64,000 nucleotides of DNA from Thiolinea disciformis DSM 14473 (GTDB lineage Bacteria; Pseudomonadota; Gammaproteobacteria; Thiotrichales; Thiotrichaceae): NCBI RefSeq assembly GCF_000371925.1, contig NZ_AQVE01000008.1, forward strand, positions 1 to 64,000. Direction: 5' to 3'. Position 1 is the stretch's first letter, and every line of letters begins with the position of its first letter. The notes below the pieces were generated by a model that was not told the DNA's origin, ran no database searches, and saw only the letters and a program-made list of their open reading frames with translations. A program made the position numbers and the translations under genes. Below are positions 37,128-45,458 of this stretch, piece after piece.

Positions 37128-37142
37128 AAGGATAAAAGCAGC

Positions 37143-37895
37143 ATGAAAATACTGGTAGCAATAAAGCGCGTGCTGGATTACAGCGTAAAAGTGCGTGTTA
37201 AAACCGATCATAGTGATGTCGATTTAGCCAACGCTAAAATGTCTATGAATCCATTCTGCGAAATTGCGGTTGAAGAAGCAGTACGTTTAAAAGAGGCGGG
37301 TGTGGCCAGTGAAATTATTGTTGTTTCCATCGGCTCGAAAGCGGTACAAGAAACCATTCGTTCTGCGATGGCGATGGGTGCAGATCGTGGTATTTGGATT
37401 GACAGTGGTGAAGCGGCTCTGAGTCCCTTAACGATTGCTCAATTATTAGCAAAAGTCGTACAAGCTGAGCAGCCAAGCGTTGTATTGTTGGGCAAGCAAG
37501 CGATTGATTCGGATGATAATCAAACCGGCCAAATGTTAGCCGCGTTGTGTGACTACCCCCAAGCAACCTTTGCCTCTAAAGTGACGATTGCTGATAGCAA
37601 AGCTACTGTAGTGCGTGAAGTCGATGGCGGTTTGCAGACCTTACAATTAGCATTGCCGTTGGTGGTGACGACCGATCTGCGCTTGAATGAGCCGCGTTAT
37701 GTGAAATTACCAGATATTATGAAGGCTAAGAAAAAGCCTTTGGATACCCAGACTCCAGAATCTTTAGGTGTGTCGCTGAATAATTCAGTGAAAATGATCA
37801 AAGTAGAACCGCCTTCTGAGCGTAAAGCGGGCATTATGGTGCCTGATGTGGATGCTTTGATTAATAGCCTAAAAAATCAAGCGAAAGTGCTGTAA
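37143..37895 (+). CDS. etfB: Electron transfer flavoprotein beta subunit
   Basis: A 250-residue subunit that binds AMP and forms the docking face for acyl-CoA dehydrogenases. Motifs include MKILVAIKRVLDYSVKVRV, MNPFCEIAVEEAVRLKE, the recognition-loop segment DLRLNEPRYVKLPDIMKAKKK (in part) and VLLGKQAIDSDDNQTGQ. It starts 16 bp after a terminator and is followed 11 bp later by etfA. It could accept electrons from the three acyl-CoA dehydrogenases near 51.7-57.4 kb. Confidence 0.95.
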   Translation: MKILVAIKRVLDYSVKVRVKTDHSDVDLANAKMSMNPFCEIAVEEAVRLKEAGVASEIIVVSIGSKAVQETIRSAMAMGADRGIWIDSGEAALSPLTIAQLLAKVVQAEQPSVVLLGKQAIDSDDNQTGQMLAALCDYPQATFASKVTIADSKATVVREVDGGLQTLQLALPLVVTTDLRLNEPRYVKLPDIMKAKKKPLDTQTPESLGVSLNNSVKMIKVEPPSERKAGIMVPDVDALINSLKNQAKVL

Positions 37896-37906
37896 AGGGG
37901 AAAATT

Positions 37907-38836
37907 ATGACAGTATTAGTAATTGCCGAACACGATAATCAAAACCTCAAACCAGCTACTTTAAATGCCTTAAGCGCAGCCCAGCAACTGGGCGGTGCTA
38001 TTGAGGTTTTAGTCATTGGCAGCAATTGCCAAGCAGTTGCGCAGCAAGCGGCTGCGATAGCAGGTGTCAGCAAAGTCAAAGTGTCCGATAATGCGGTCTA
38101 TGCACAGCAGCTTGCCGAAAATACCAGCCAATTGATCGCTAAGCTAGCCCCAGCTTATTCCCACGTTCTAGCACCTGCTACCACCACTTTCAAAGATGTA
38201 TTACCACGCACTGCTGCTTTATTAGCCGTTAATATGGTTAGCGATGTCATGGCGGTCGTGAGTGCAGATACGTTTAAACGTCCTATTTATGCGGGAAATG
38301 CGATTGCTACGGTACAAAGTTCTGATGCGATCAAGGTGCTCAGTGTGCGCACGACGGCATTTGATCCCGTATCGACTAGCGGCGGGAGTGCAGCGATTGA
38401 AGCGATTAGTGATCTATTTGAAGCGAAACAGACCCAATTTATGGGGGCGGAAATCGCTAAATCAGATCGTCCTGAACTGACCTCTGCTAAATTAATCGTC
38501 TCGGGTGGCCGTGGTGTGGGTTCAAAAGAGAACTTCGCTATTATTTATGCCTTAGCGGATAAAATGGGCGCGGCGGTTGGCGCATCACGTGCAGCGGTGG
38601 ACGCAGGCTATGTACCGAATGACTTGCAAGTCGGGCAAACCGGTAAAGTGGTTGCACCAGAATTGTATATGGCAGTCGGTATTTCTGGCGCGATTCAGCA
38701 TTTGGCTGGTATGAAAGATTCGAAAGTCATTGTCGCCATTAATAAAGATCCTGAAGCCCCGATCTTCCAAGTGGCAGACTATGGTTTAGTCGGCGATTTA
38801 TTCACTATTGTTCCTGAACTGACGGCAAAACTCTAG
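37907..38836 (+). CDS. etfA: Electron transfer flavoprotein alpha subunit
   Basis: A 309-residue subunit that carries the FAD. The C-terminal FAD domain shows SGGRGVGSKENF, GASRAAVDAGY, QVGQTGKVVAPELY, GISGAIQHLAGMKDS and INKDPEAPIFQVADYGLVGD. The ATG follows AAGGGG. It ends the operon; a strong stem-loop follows. Electrons would pass on to ETF-ubiquinone oxidoreductase, which is not in the window. Confidence 0.95.
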   Translation: MTVLVIAEHDNQNLKPATLNALSAAQQLGGAIEVLVIGSNCQAVAQQAAAIAGVSKVKVSDNAVYAQQLAENTSQLIAKLAPAYSHVLAPATTTFKDVLPRTAALLAVNMVSDVMAVVSADTFKRPIYAGNAIATVQSSDAIKVLSVRTTAFDPVSTSGGSAAIEAISDLFEAKQTQFMGAEIAKSDRPELTSAKLIVSGGRGVGSKENFAIIYALADKMGAAVGASRAAVDAGYVPNDLQVGQTGKVVAPELYMAVGISGAIQHLAGMKDSKVIVAINKDPEAPIFQVADYGLVGDLFTIVPELTAKL

Positions 38837-38866
38837 CCTGAAGCGGCGATACTGTTGCAGGTCAAA

Positions 38867-38900
38867 AAGCTGCTGTGCGCTACAGCAGCTTAGTTTTGTT
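38867..38900 (+). terminator. Rho-independent terminator after etfA
   Basis: A perfect 10-bp stem (AAGCTGCTGT 38867-38876 with ACAGCAGCTT 38882-38891), loop GCGCT, followed by AGTTTTGTT. Confidence 0.88.
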
Positions 38901-39015
38901 GTAAACTGAACACTAGCCGCTTATAAGAAATAAGTCCTATTTATTCTTGTAATCGCTCGTTTTCTTCCAGAAAAAATTACACCCTAAGGCTATCTTCTAA
39001 ACCCTTGGGTAGCGT

Positions 39016-39396
39016 ATGAAAGCTTTGCATTCTTTTTTGCAAACCATAGCAACAAGTTCAAGCGAAATTCAATCTGAGTTGGCTTATCAAAGCTTGGTTG
39101 ATGAGTTAGAAGTCGTTTTGCCCAACCATAATAAGCTGCTCTTGAAGACTGATTTATTTCAATTAGTGACCACACTTTTAGCCAAGCCGACGTTTTATCA
39201 GAAAGCGGGTTTGTGGCGTGTACTGTGCTTATTAGATAGCAAACGGGTACGCTTTTCTGAGTGGCAGATGCTGGAATTAACTACTATTTTTGATGAGCAC
39301 TATGATTGCTACGAGCAGCCTTTATTACTAGCGAGTTTGCAAGTGTGGAGTGATAAAGCAGTGATTGACTGGTCGCCAGAAGCTTGCTTAGGTTAA
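39016..39396 (+). CDS. Small hypothetical protein
   Basis: A 126-residue, soluble, Leu-rich and mainly helical protein with no signal peptide or known motif. The ATG is preceded by a GGGTAG sequence. It stands alone between the etfA terminator and a bidirectional terminator shared with the gentisate operon. Codon use looks like that of its neighbours. I do not recognise it. Confidence 0.6.
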   Translation: MKALHSFLQTIATSSSEIQSELAYQSLVDELEVVLPNHNKLLLKTDLFQLVTTLLAKPTFYQKAGLWRVLCLLDSKRVRFSEWQMLELTTIFDEHYDCYEQPLLLASLQVWSDKAVIDWSPEACLG

Positions 39397-39422
39397 AAGC
39401 GCCCAAAGTGATTGAGCGCTTT
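39396..39422. terminator. Bidirectional terminator between convergent genes
   Basis: AAAGCGC (39396-39402) pairs with GCGCTTT (39416-39422), with A-rich sequence on one side and T-rich on the other, located between the convergent stops at 39396 and 39437. Confidence 0.7.
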
Positions 39423-39436
39423 ATAGGTGTGTGGAC

Positions 39437-40141
39437 TTAGACAATATTGACGGTGATTGGGTTTAAGCCCTCGATCGATGCTTCTAAACGATCACCTTTT
39501 TGCACGGCTCCCACCCCCTCAGGTGTCCCTGTCATAATCAAGTCACCCGCTTTTAACTCAAACAGCGTCGATAAATTCGCAATCGTTTCAGAGACTGACC
39601 AAATCAGATGCTTTATGGTGCTAGATTGTCTCACTTCACCATTGACTAAGAGCTCAATTTTGCCATCGTTTAATTCGCCCGCATCTTTTAGGGTAGTCAA
39701 GGTGCCAATCGGGGCAGAATAATCGAAGGCCTTGCCGATTTCCCACGGGCGACCTTGTTCGCGCATTTTCATTTGAAGGTCGCGGCGAGTCATATCCAAG
39801 CCCACTGCATAACCGAAAATATGTTGTGCAGCGTTTTCAATAGCAATGTCTTTGCCTGCTTTGCCTATCGCGACCACCAATTCGACTTCATAGTGATAAT
39901 TCGTGGTGAGGCTGGGGTAGGGGATAGTGACCGGTTCTTGGCCTACTGGAACCACAGAATCAGGATCATTGGGTTTGCAGAAAAAAAAGGGTGGTTCACG
40001 ATCAGGATCAAAACCCATTTCGCGCGCGTGCGCCGCATAATTACGCCCTACGCAATAAATGCGGCGTACTGGAAATTTGGCCTCTGTACCGGCTACCTGC
40101 AAGCCCACGGTTTCCACCGGATTAAATACAAAATTTGTCAT
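39437..40141 (-). CDS. nagK: Fumarylpyruvate hydrolase (FAH family)
   Basis: A 234-residue FAH-fold hydrolase that splits fumarylpyruvate into fumarate and pyruvate, the last gentisate step. Features are RIYCVGRNYAAHAREMG, FFFCKPND, the metal ligands in YHYEVELVVAIGK, GYAVGLDMTRRDLQ, and GDLIMTGTPEGVGAVQKGD. ATG 40141 is preferred over TTG 40153 because GGAG lies just upstream. It is the last gene of the four-gene minus-strand operon, 18 bp after the isomerase. Generic FAH-family activity is the alternative, but context fits well. Confidence 0.9.
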   Translation of the reverse strand: MTNFVFNPVETVGLQVAGTEAKFPVRRIYCVGRNYAAHAREMGFDPDREPPFFFCKPNDPDSVVPVGQEPVTIPYPSLTTNYHYEVELVVAIGKAGKDIAIENAAQHIFGYAVGLDMTRRDLQMKMREQGRPWEIGKAFDYSAPIGTLTTLKDAGELNDGKIELLVNGEVRQSSTIKHLIWSVSETIANLSTLFELKAGDLIMTGTPEGVGAVQKGDRLEASIEGLNPITVNIV

Positions 40142-40159
40142 GACTAGCTCCAAGAAATC

Positions 40160-40798
40160 TTAAATAGCATCCGGCTGCAGATTGGGCGCTGCATCGGCAA
40201 AAGCTTTCAGCACTTGGCACTGTTGCTCAATGGCTAAAATCCTAGGGTAGGGTGTCAAATCTACCTTAAAACGCCGTGCTGAGAATAATTGCGGAATTAA
40301 ATAAACATCGGCAAGCGTCGGGGTGTTACCAAATGAGTATTTGCCGCGCTTAGTATGAGCCAATAACAGTTGCTCATAAGCTGCAAACCCTGCATGGATC
40401 CACTCGCCACACCATGCATTAATACCCGCCTCATCCTGCCCATAGTGTTTGCGTAGATAATCCAAAATACGCTTATTGTTAATCGGGTGGATATCACAGC
40501 CAATCAGCGCTGCTAAGGCACGTACATGAGCGCGTTGATTGACATCTTTTGGGAGTAAAGGCGGTTCAGGATATTGTTCTTCTAGCCATTCAATGATGGC
40601 AGGGCTTTGAGTCAAGACTTTACCCTCTACCACTAAGGAGGGTACTAAGCCTTGTGGATTGAGAGTTTTATAATCTGTGCTAGATTCTTCTGCGGCACGT
40701 AAATTTACTGGAATATATTCGTACTTCAATCCTTTCAAATTCAAGGCTATACGTGTGCGGTAGGATGTTCCACTGGAAAAAAAGCTATAGAGTTTCAA
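40160..40798 (-). CDS. nagL: Maleylpyruvate isomerase (zeta-class GST type)
   Basis: A 212-residue glutathione-dependent isomerase turning maleylpyruvate into fumarylpyruvate. The zeta-class signature SSGTSYRTRIALNLKGL near residue 8 provides the glutathione-contact Ser and Cys/Ser region, followed by NPQGLVPSLV, LTQSPAIIEWLEE and a helical C-terminal domain. No ATG is suitably placed; TTG at 40798 overlaps the hydroxylase stop as TTGA, follows GGAG by 7 nt, and gives MKLYSFFSS, the expected start. Maleylacetoacetate isomerase is the alternative, less likely here. Confidence 0.88.
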   Translation of the reverse strand: MKLYSFFSSGTSYRTRIALNLKGLKYEYIPVNLRAAEESSTDYKTLNPQGLVPSLVVEGKVLTQSPAIIEWLEEQYPEPPLLPKDVNQRAHVRALAALIGCDIHPINNKRILDYLRKHYGQDEAGINAWCGEWIHAGFAAYEQLLLAHTKRGKYSFGNTPTLADVYLIPQLFSARRFKVDLTPYPRILAIEQQCQVLKAFADAAPNLQPDAI

Positions 40799-42012
40799 AG
40801 GGTTGACTCCACATATTGGGCTGCATCGAGGCAGTTGCTGACATTCCAGCCGTATAACCATTGCATTGCGTCATAGAATTGTGTTTGTGAACGTCCGCGC
40901 CATAATTCATTACGCACCAAACGTTCAACGCCTTTGGCATGGTAAATACGACCCATTTCACGGGAGGATAAAACAATTCGAGCCGTGCGAGCTACTCGCG
41001 CGCGCTGATAAAGATCGAAAGCTTTGGCAATATCTTGCTCACAAGTCCGCAGAGCCTCGCCTAAGGTGACCGCATCTTCCATCGCCATGCAAGCACCTTG
41101 CGCCATGTATTGGGTGGTTGGGTGGGCAGCATCCCCAAGCAAAGTCACTCGCCCATAGGTCCATTGTGCGATGGGTTCACGATCAGCAGTAGCCCAGCGT
41201 TTCCAGCTTTTAGGTAAATCAATTAATTGGCGTGCTTTGGGCGTAATACTTTGGAAATAGCTTTGTACTTCTGCGCGGCTACCTTCTTTGACACCCCATT
41301 CTTCTTGCTCACGACTGTGGAAGGTGACCACGTCATTATATTGTTCGCCACCGCGTAGTGGGTAATGTACTAAATGGCAGTTCGGGCCGACCCAAATACT
41401 TGCTGCATTCCATTGTAAATCTTCGGGAAAATCCTTTTTATCAACGACAGCACGATAGACCACATGTCCTGTTACCCGCGCAGGATCACCTACAAACTGC
41501 TCGCGCACAACCGAGCGCACGCCATCTGCACCGATTAAAGCTAAGCCTTTATACGTATTACCGTGTTGATCATAGACAGTCACCGAGCTTCGATCTTGCT
41601 CGATTTTACAGACCTTAGTAGCGGTTTTAAAGGTGATCTTGCCGGATTCTTGCGTGCCTTCTAGTAAAGAACTGTGCACATCCACACGGTGAATGACTGC
41701 ATAAGGATTGCCGAAACGTTGCCGGAAGGCTTCACCCGTTTCAATCTTGCCCACTAAACCTTCATCAAGCGCATCGTGCATGATCATATAATCGGTGTAC
41801 ACTGCGCGTCCACGGGCCTTATCGCCAATGCCGAGCGCGTCAAAAGCATGAAAAGCGTTGGGACCTAATTGAATGCCTGCGCCAATCTCGCCAATTTCGC
41901 TAGCTTGTTCCAACACCAAGACGTCATAGCCTTGATTGACTAAGGCTAGGGCTGCTGATAGTCCACCAATGCCACCACCCGCTACCAAAATCGGTAAATT
42001 TGCTATTGTCAT
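40795..42012 (-). CDS. nagX: 3-hydroxybenzoate 6-hydroxylase
   Basis: A 405-residue FAD monooxygenase that para-hydroxylates 3-hydroxybenzoate to gentisate using NADH and O2. FAD motif GGGIGGLSAALALVNQG, GAGIQLGPNAFHAFDALG, GADGVRSVVRE, and LLGDAAHPTTQYMAQGACMAMEDA; the C-terminal part includes GRIYHAKGVERLVRNELW. A salicylate-hydroxylase-like enzyme is the alternative, but presence in one operon with gentisate dioxygenase and both later enzymes points to 3-hydroxybenzoate. The ATG follows GGGGAGG. Confidence 0.91.
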   Translation of the reverse strand: MTIANLPILVAGGGIGGLSAALALVNQGYDVLVLEQASEIGEIGAGIQLGPNAFHAFDALGIGDKARGRAVYTDYMIMHDALDEGLVGKIETGEAFRQRFGNPYAVIHRVDVHSSLLEGTQESGKITFKTATKVCKIEQDRSSVTVYDQHGNTYKGLALIGADGVRSVVREQFVGDPARVTGHVVYRAVVDKKDFPEDLQWNAASIWVGPNCHLVHYPLRGGEQYNDVVTFHSREQEEWGVKEGSRAEVQSYFQSITPKARQLIDLPKSWKRWATADREPIAQWTYGRVTLLGDAAHPTTQYMAQGACMAMEDAVTLGEALRTCEQDIAKAFDLYQRARVARTARIVLSSREMGRIYHAKGVERLVRNELWRGRSQTQFYDAMQWLYGWNVSNCLDAAQYVESTL

Positions 42013-42031
42013 GTTCTAGCCTCCCCAGTGC

Positions 42032-43063
42032 TTAAGCACGCTCTGAATATAAGCCAAGTTTGTGATGCAAGGGTGATTCGTCAGCGATGAAGATAAAGGA
42101 TGCTTCAGAAGACTGATTAGTGAAGCTGATCTCTGCAAAGCATGGTGCACAGCAAGTATCCGATGCTTCTAAGTTGAAACTATTCGTATCAATCTGAATG
42201 TGTACCTGTCCCTCAATCAGATGGAAAATTTGCGCAGGTGAACGTTTGCGAAGTCTCAATACTTCATTCGGGCGCAACATCAAAGCTGAAAAACCGAGGA
42301 TATTTTCACAAGCGGCGCCAGTTTCCGGATTGATATAAGCAATTTGAATGGCAGAACCATGCGGATCGCTTTCACTTAATTGTAAGAGTGCTGATTTGGC
42401 ATCTGCCCACGGATAACGCAACATAGGGTAATGGGGTTTAGCACGTTCAAATAAAGGCATGGGTACAATGCCGCGATGATAGCGTTGCTCACGCGCCTCA
42501 CCTTTAATGGTTTGCGGTTGGCCTTCTTCCACAAACGAGGCTTCAAGGTAATACACCAAGGGTAAATCTAGCACATCTAGCCAAATCACTGGCTCATTGC
42601 CATTATGATGATGTTCGTGCCATAAACCCGTTGGCGTTAAAATTAAATCACCTTTCACCATAGGACAGCGCTCGCCTTCCACCGTGGTATAAGCATCACT
42701 GCCTTCTACGACCATGCGTACCGCATTAGGTGTATGGCGATGCGGCGGCGCAATTTCACCCGGTAGCAGCAATTGCATTCCTAGATACATACTGGAGCTA
42801 GCCTGCATTTTTTCTAAACCATGCCCTGGGTTGGCCAAGACCAAGACGCGGCGCTCAGCTTTCTCAATCGGCGTTAATTCACCTGCTTGCAGGAGCAACG
42901 GCTTGAGACTGCGATAAGGCCAATACGTTGCTAAAGTGCGTGGTTGTGGTTTATGAGGCGGGAGAACACTGCGTAAACTCGGCCACAATGGCACTAGATT
43001 CAGTTCAGTGAGTGAAGCCACGTACTCAGGCGGCAAATCTTGTAAAGTGCCTAAGGCTTGCAT
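42032..43063 (-). CDS. nagI: Gentisate 1,2-dioxygenase
   Basis: A 343-residue bicupin Fe(II) dioxygenase that opens the ring of gentisate to maleylpyruvate. The N-terminal cupin has PGEIAPPHRHTPNAVRMVVEG with the metal His residues, DLILTPTGLWHEHHHNG, and the C-terminal cupin is intact in length. ATG 43063 lies 5 nt after AAGGAG; a GTG two codons earlier would overlap the ribosome site. It is the first gene of the operon, divergent from a LysR gene. Confidence 0.93.
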   Translation of the reverse strand: MQALGTLQDLPPEYVASLTELNLVPLWPSLRSVLPPHKPQPRTLATYWPYRSLKPLLLQAGELTPIEKAERRVLVLANPGHGLEKMQASSSMYLGMQLLLPGEIAPPHRHTPNAVRMVVEGSDAYTTVEGERCPMVKGDLILTPTGLWHEHHHNGNEPVIWLDVLDLPLVYYLEASFVEEGQPQTIKGEAREQRYHRGIVPMPLFERAKPHYPMLRYPWADAKSALLQLSESDPHGSAIQIAYINPETGAACENILGFSALMLRPNEVLRLRKRSPAQIFHLIEGQVHIQIDTNSFNLEASDTCCAPCFAEISFTNQSSEASFIFIADESPLHHKLGLYSERA

Positions 43064-43136
43064 ATTCACTCCTTCAATCGTTGTAGTATGGGGCGAACCT
43101 TAGCAGTTTCCGCTTTATTCCGTCTAGCTATAGTCT

Positions 43137-43153
43137 TTGATACAATGTATTAA
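43137..43153. promoter_or_regulatory. Near-perfect palindrome in the gentisate/LysR intergenic region
   Basis: TTGATACAATGTATTAA is a 17-bp palindrome with one mismatch (ATACA/TGTAT core), 21 bp before the LysR start and 73 bp from the dioxygenase start. A candidate operator for the LysR protein. Confidence 0.5.
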
Positions 43154-43174
43154 AAAATCGAATAGAGCTTTAGT

Positions 43175-44065
43175 GTGCTGAATGTAGATCAACGTTTATT
43201 AGAAATATTTGAGCGACTTTATCTAACAGGCAGTGTCTCGAAAACCTCGGATATGCTTGCCATGGGGCAGCCCGCAGTCAGTATTGCTTTGACGAAATTG
43301 CGTGAGCATTTTAATGATCCGCTATTTGTACGTATTAAAAATAAAATGGAAGCCACAAGCCTTGCGCATGAGCTTTATCCGATTGCTAAGCAAGCCCTTG
43401 AAGGTCTAAAAGCGGTGCAAAGTTTTACACAAGGTTTCGATCCTAAAACCGCTACCCGTAGTTTCACGATTAGTATGACGGATATTACGCATATGGTCTT
43501 ATTGCCCAAGCTTTGGGCGCATCTTAAGCAAGTTGCCCCTCATATTAAACTGGAGGTTTACCCCATTGGGCGCGAGACAGCCGATAAATTAGCAAGTGGT
43601 GAAGTGGATTTAGCGATTGGTTTTATACCACAACTAGAAGCGGGTTTTTATCAACAAACCCTATTTCGTCAAAACTACATCTGCCTTGTCAGCAAACACC
43701 ATCCACGGATTAAACAATCGCTCAGTTTGCAGCATTATCAAACAGAAGGGCATGTTTCGATTGTGACGTCGGGCACGGGGCATATGCTGTTAGATGTTGA
43801 AGTGAAAAAGCGCCAACTGCGGCGGCGTATTGATTTGAAATTGCCAAGCTTTTTAGGAATTGGTTATTTGATTGAGCATACGGAGTTAATCGCTAGCGTG
43901 CCGGAGAAATTGGGCGAGCTATTAGCACAATCTAATAAGATTCACTGTTTTCCACTACCCTTCGCATTACCGGATTATGCGGTCAAACAGCACTGGCATG
44001 AGCGCTTTCATGCTGATAAAGGCAGTCAGTGGCTTAGAGAAACGATTATGAATTTATTAACTTGA
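43175..44065 (+). CDS. LysR-family transcriptional regulator of the gentisate operon
   Basis: A 296-residue LysR protein. The N-terminal helix-turn-helix (LTGSVSKTSDMLAMGQPAVS) and linker are followed by an inducer-binding domain (RSFTISMTDITHMVLLPKL, EVDLAIGFIPQ, VTSGTGHMLLD). The type is the NahR/NagR/MhbR group, which responds to hydroxybenzoates. It starts with GTG and has only a weak ribosome site. It is divergent from gentisate dioxygenase across 111 bp, the classic arrangement for a LysR activator and its target. Confidence 0.87.
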   Translation: MLNVDQRLLEIFERLYLTGSVSKTSDMLAMGQPAVSIALTKLREHFNDPLFVRIKNKMEATSLAHELYPIAKQALEGLKAVQSFTQGFDPKTATRSFTISMTDITHMVLLPKLWAHLKQVAPHIKLEVYPIGRETADKLASGEVDLAIGFIPQLEAGFYQQTLFRQNYICLVSKHHPRIKQSLSLQHYQTEGHVSIVTSGTGHMLLDVEVKKRQLRRRIDLKLPSFLGIGYLIEHTELIASVPEKLGELLAQSNKIHCFPLPFALPDYAVKQHWHERFHADKGSQWLRETIMNLLT

Positions 44066-44122
44066 GTGATGGTGGGGTTTTTAAGCTAAAACAAAAAGCA
44101 AATCAAAACTAATAAATTCTTA

Positions 44123-44169
44123 TTGGAAAAGTTCGTATTTAGTTCTTATAATAGATTCGTGTTTGGTTC
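44123..44169 (+). promoter_or_regulatory. lexA promoter with two GTTC-N7-GTTC-type boxes
   Basis: A -35-like TTGGAA (44123-44128), 18-nt spacer and perfect -10 TATAAT (44147-44152). GTTC-N7-GTTC at 44131-44145 fills the spacer, and ATTC-N7-GTTC at 44155-44169 follows the -10, 24 bp on. Such direct repeats are the LexA box known from Alphaproteobacteria; the enterobacterial CTGT-N8-ACAG box is absent. Autorepression by LexA is inferred. Confidence 0.75.
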
Positions 44170-44188
44170 GGCTTGGTAGGGGGCGGTG

Positions 44189-44806
44189 ATGCTCACACGT
44201 AAACAGCAACAGATTTGGGAAGTGATTCAACAGTGGTATAATCATTTTGGTTATGCTCCCACTTTGGATGAAATTGGGCAAAAACTTGGCATTAAAAGCC
44301 GCAGTACGGTACACCAGCATATTCAAACCTTGATTCAAAAAAATGTTTTGCTCAGTGGTCAAGGTAAACGTGCCTATCAAATGCCTAAGCCCTTATTGGA
44401 TCAACACCCACAACTCCCTTTAGCATTGACTAGCCTACCTTTAGAAGGGCAAATCGCTGCGGGTCAGCCGATTCAGGCCATTAGTGATCAGGCGGATATT
44501 AGCCCCAATGAGTTATTTTTAGGCCCTGGCCGATATGCCCTTAAAGTTAAAGGTGAATCCATGATCGATATCGGTGTCATGGACGGGGACTATGTGGTGA
44601 TCCAACGCACAGAAGAAGCGCGTAATGGTGAGATTGTCGTCGCTTTGATTGAGCGCGAAGAAGCGACTTTAAAACGTATTTATTACCAAGCCAATGGTCA
44701 GATTGAACTGCATCCTGAAAATAAGACGATGCGCCCGATGATTTATCCGGCACAAAGCGTACAAATTCAGGGACGTATGATTGGTTTGTTTAGAAGTTAT
44801 CGTTAA
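44189..44806 (+). CDS. lexA: LexA repressor
   Basis: A 205-residue SOS repressor. Residues 1-65 form a winged helix (PTLDEIGQKLGIKSRSTVHQ); the S-x-S-T-V-H-x-H recognition region differs from the enterobacterial SPNAAEEHL. The self-cleavage site Ala91-Gly92 lies in GQIAAGQP. Catalytic Ser124 is in KVKGESMIDIG and Lys162 in EEATLKRIY, so it is an S24 self-protease. ATG 44189 is preferred to the adjacent GTG 44186, and AGGGGG lies upstream. It stands alone; no recA or error-prone polymerase is linked. Confidence 0.94.
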   Translation: MLTRKQQQIWEVIQQWYNHFGYAPTLDEIGQKLGIKSRSTVHQHIQTLIQKNVLLSGQGKRAYQMPKPLLDQHPQLPLALTSLPLEGQIAAGQPIQAISDQADISPNELFLGPGRYALKVKGESMIDIGVMDGDYVVIQRTEEARNGEIVVALIEREEATLKRIYYQANGQIELHPENKTMRPMIYPAQSVQIQGRMIGLFRSYR

Positions 44807-44819
44807 GTATCCTTTGTGC

Positions 44820-45166
44820 TTAGTGTCTAACTGCTATGCTTCCAAACGCCACATTAGCCGCGCTCATGCTGTCGTGTTCAAAATGAAATAGCGGTTTTAG
44901 AGCGCTTAAATCTTGCGCTGTGGCTGAGTAGTTGATAGCAATCATCCGATCCCCCAGTTGACGTACTTTTACCCCGTCCGGTAAATCCACATGTGGTATT
45001 TGTAGTTCTTTACACAATTTTTTAAACACGACTTTATAAGCTTCAGCATCCAAACAAGCGGCGCAATAAAGTATCTGCCCTTGTCTAACAATAACGGCTT
45101 CTTGATCGCTAGCAGTAGTGACTATTTCTACATCCTTACCCATTTCACGTAACCAGACCCTTAGCC
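44820..45166 (-). pseudogene. C-terminal remnant of a GH42 beta-galactosidase
   Basis: About 115 residues, open from just after an in-frame TAA near 45166, with an ATG at 45143. The segments GQILYCAACLDAEAYK and LPDGVKVRQLGDRMIAINYS resemble the C-terminal domain of family 42 beta-galactosidases (LPEGV-x-V-R-R-x-G ... NY). The catalytic barrel and trimer domain are missing, so this is a decayed fragment. It is convergent with lexA, 13 bp away. The family call rests on motif resemblance and should be checked. Confidence 0.55.
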
Positions 45167-45458
45167 ATTATCCCCGACTAGGTTCAGCGACTGACTGGCT
45201 TCAGCAATCAGGTAACAGGGTTTATATGCTTCCTGCAACAGAAAGCAGTTCACGCTCTCATGGAATATGCTATCACTTCTGACAAGGGTGTAGGCCGTTG
45301 ATTTCCGTTCACTCATGAAAAATCCCATGGACATTGGCGAGGTGTAATGCACTGTTGGTAGATGGCTCGGTCTTTGGATTATCTTTGTCCACTGGCAGCT
45401 AAAGCTTAGCTCATTTCACAAAATGGGGAGGCTGTCAATGCGTAAGCCCTATAAAAGT
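45167..45458. other. Decayed or unassigned stretch
   Basis: A 63-codon frame on the minus strand (45161-45352, GTG start, no ribosome site) ends at the TAA before the GH42 remnant; its product is not recognised. Otherwise nothing was seen. It fits an eroded region bordering the AT-rich genes that follow. Confidence 0.3.

Noticed and set aside
39755-40147. 130-codon frame opposite the fumarylpyruvate hydrolase gene
   Set aside because: It lies wholly antisense to a well-supported gene and has no family features.
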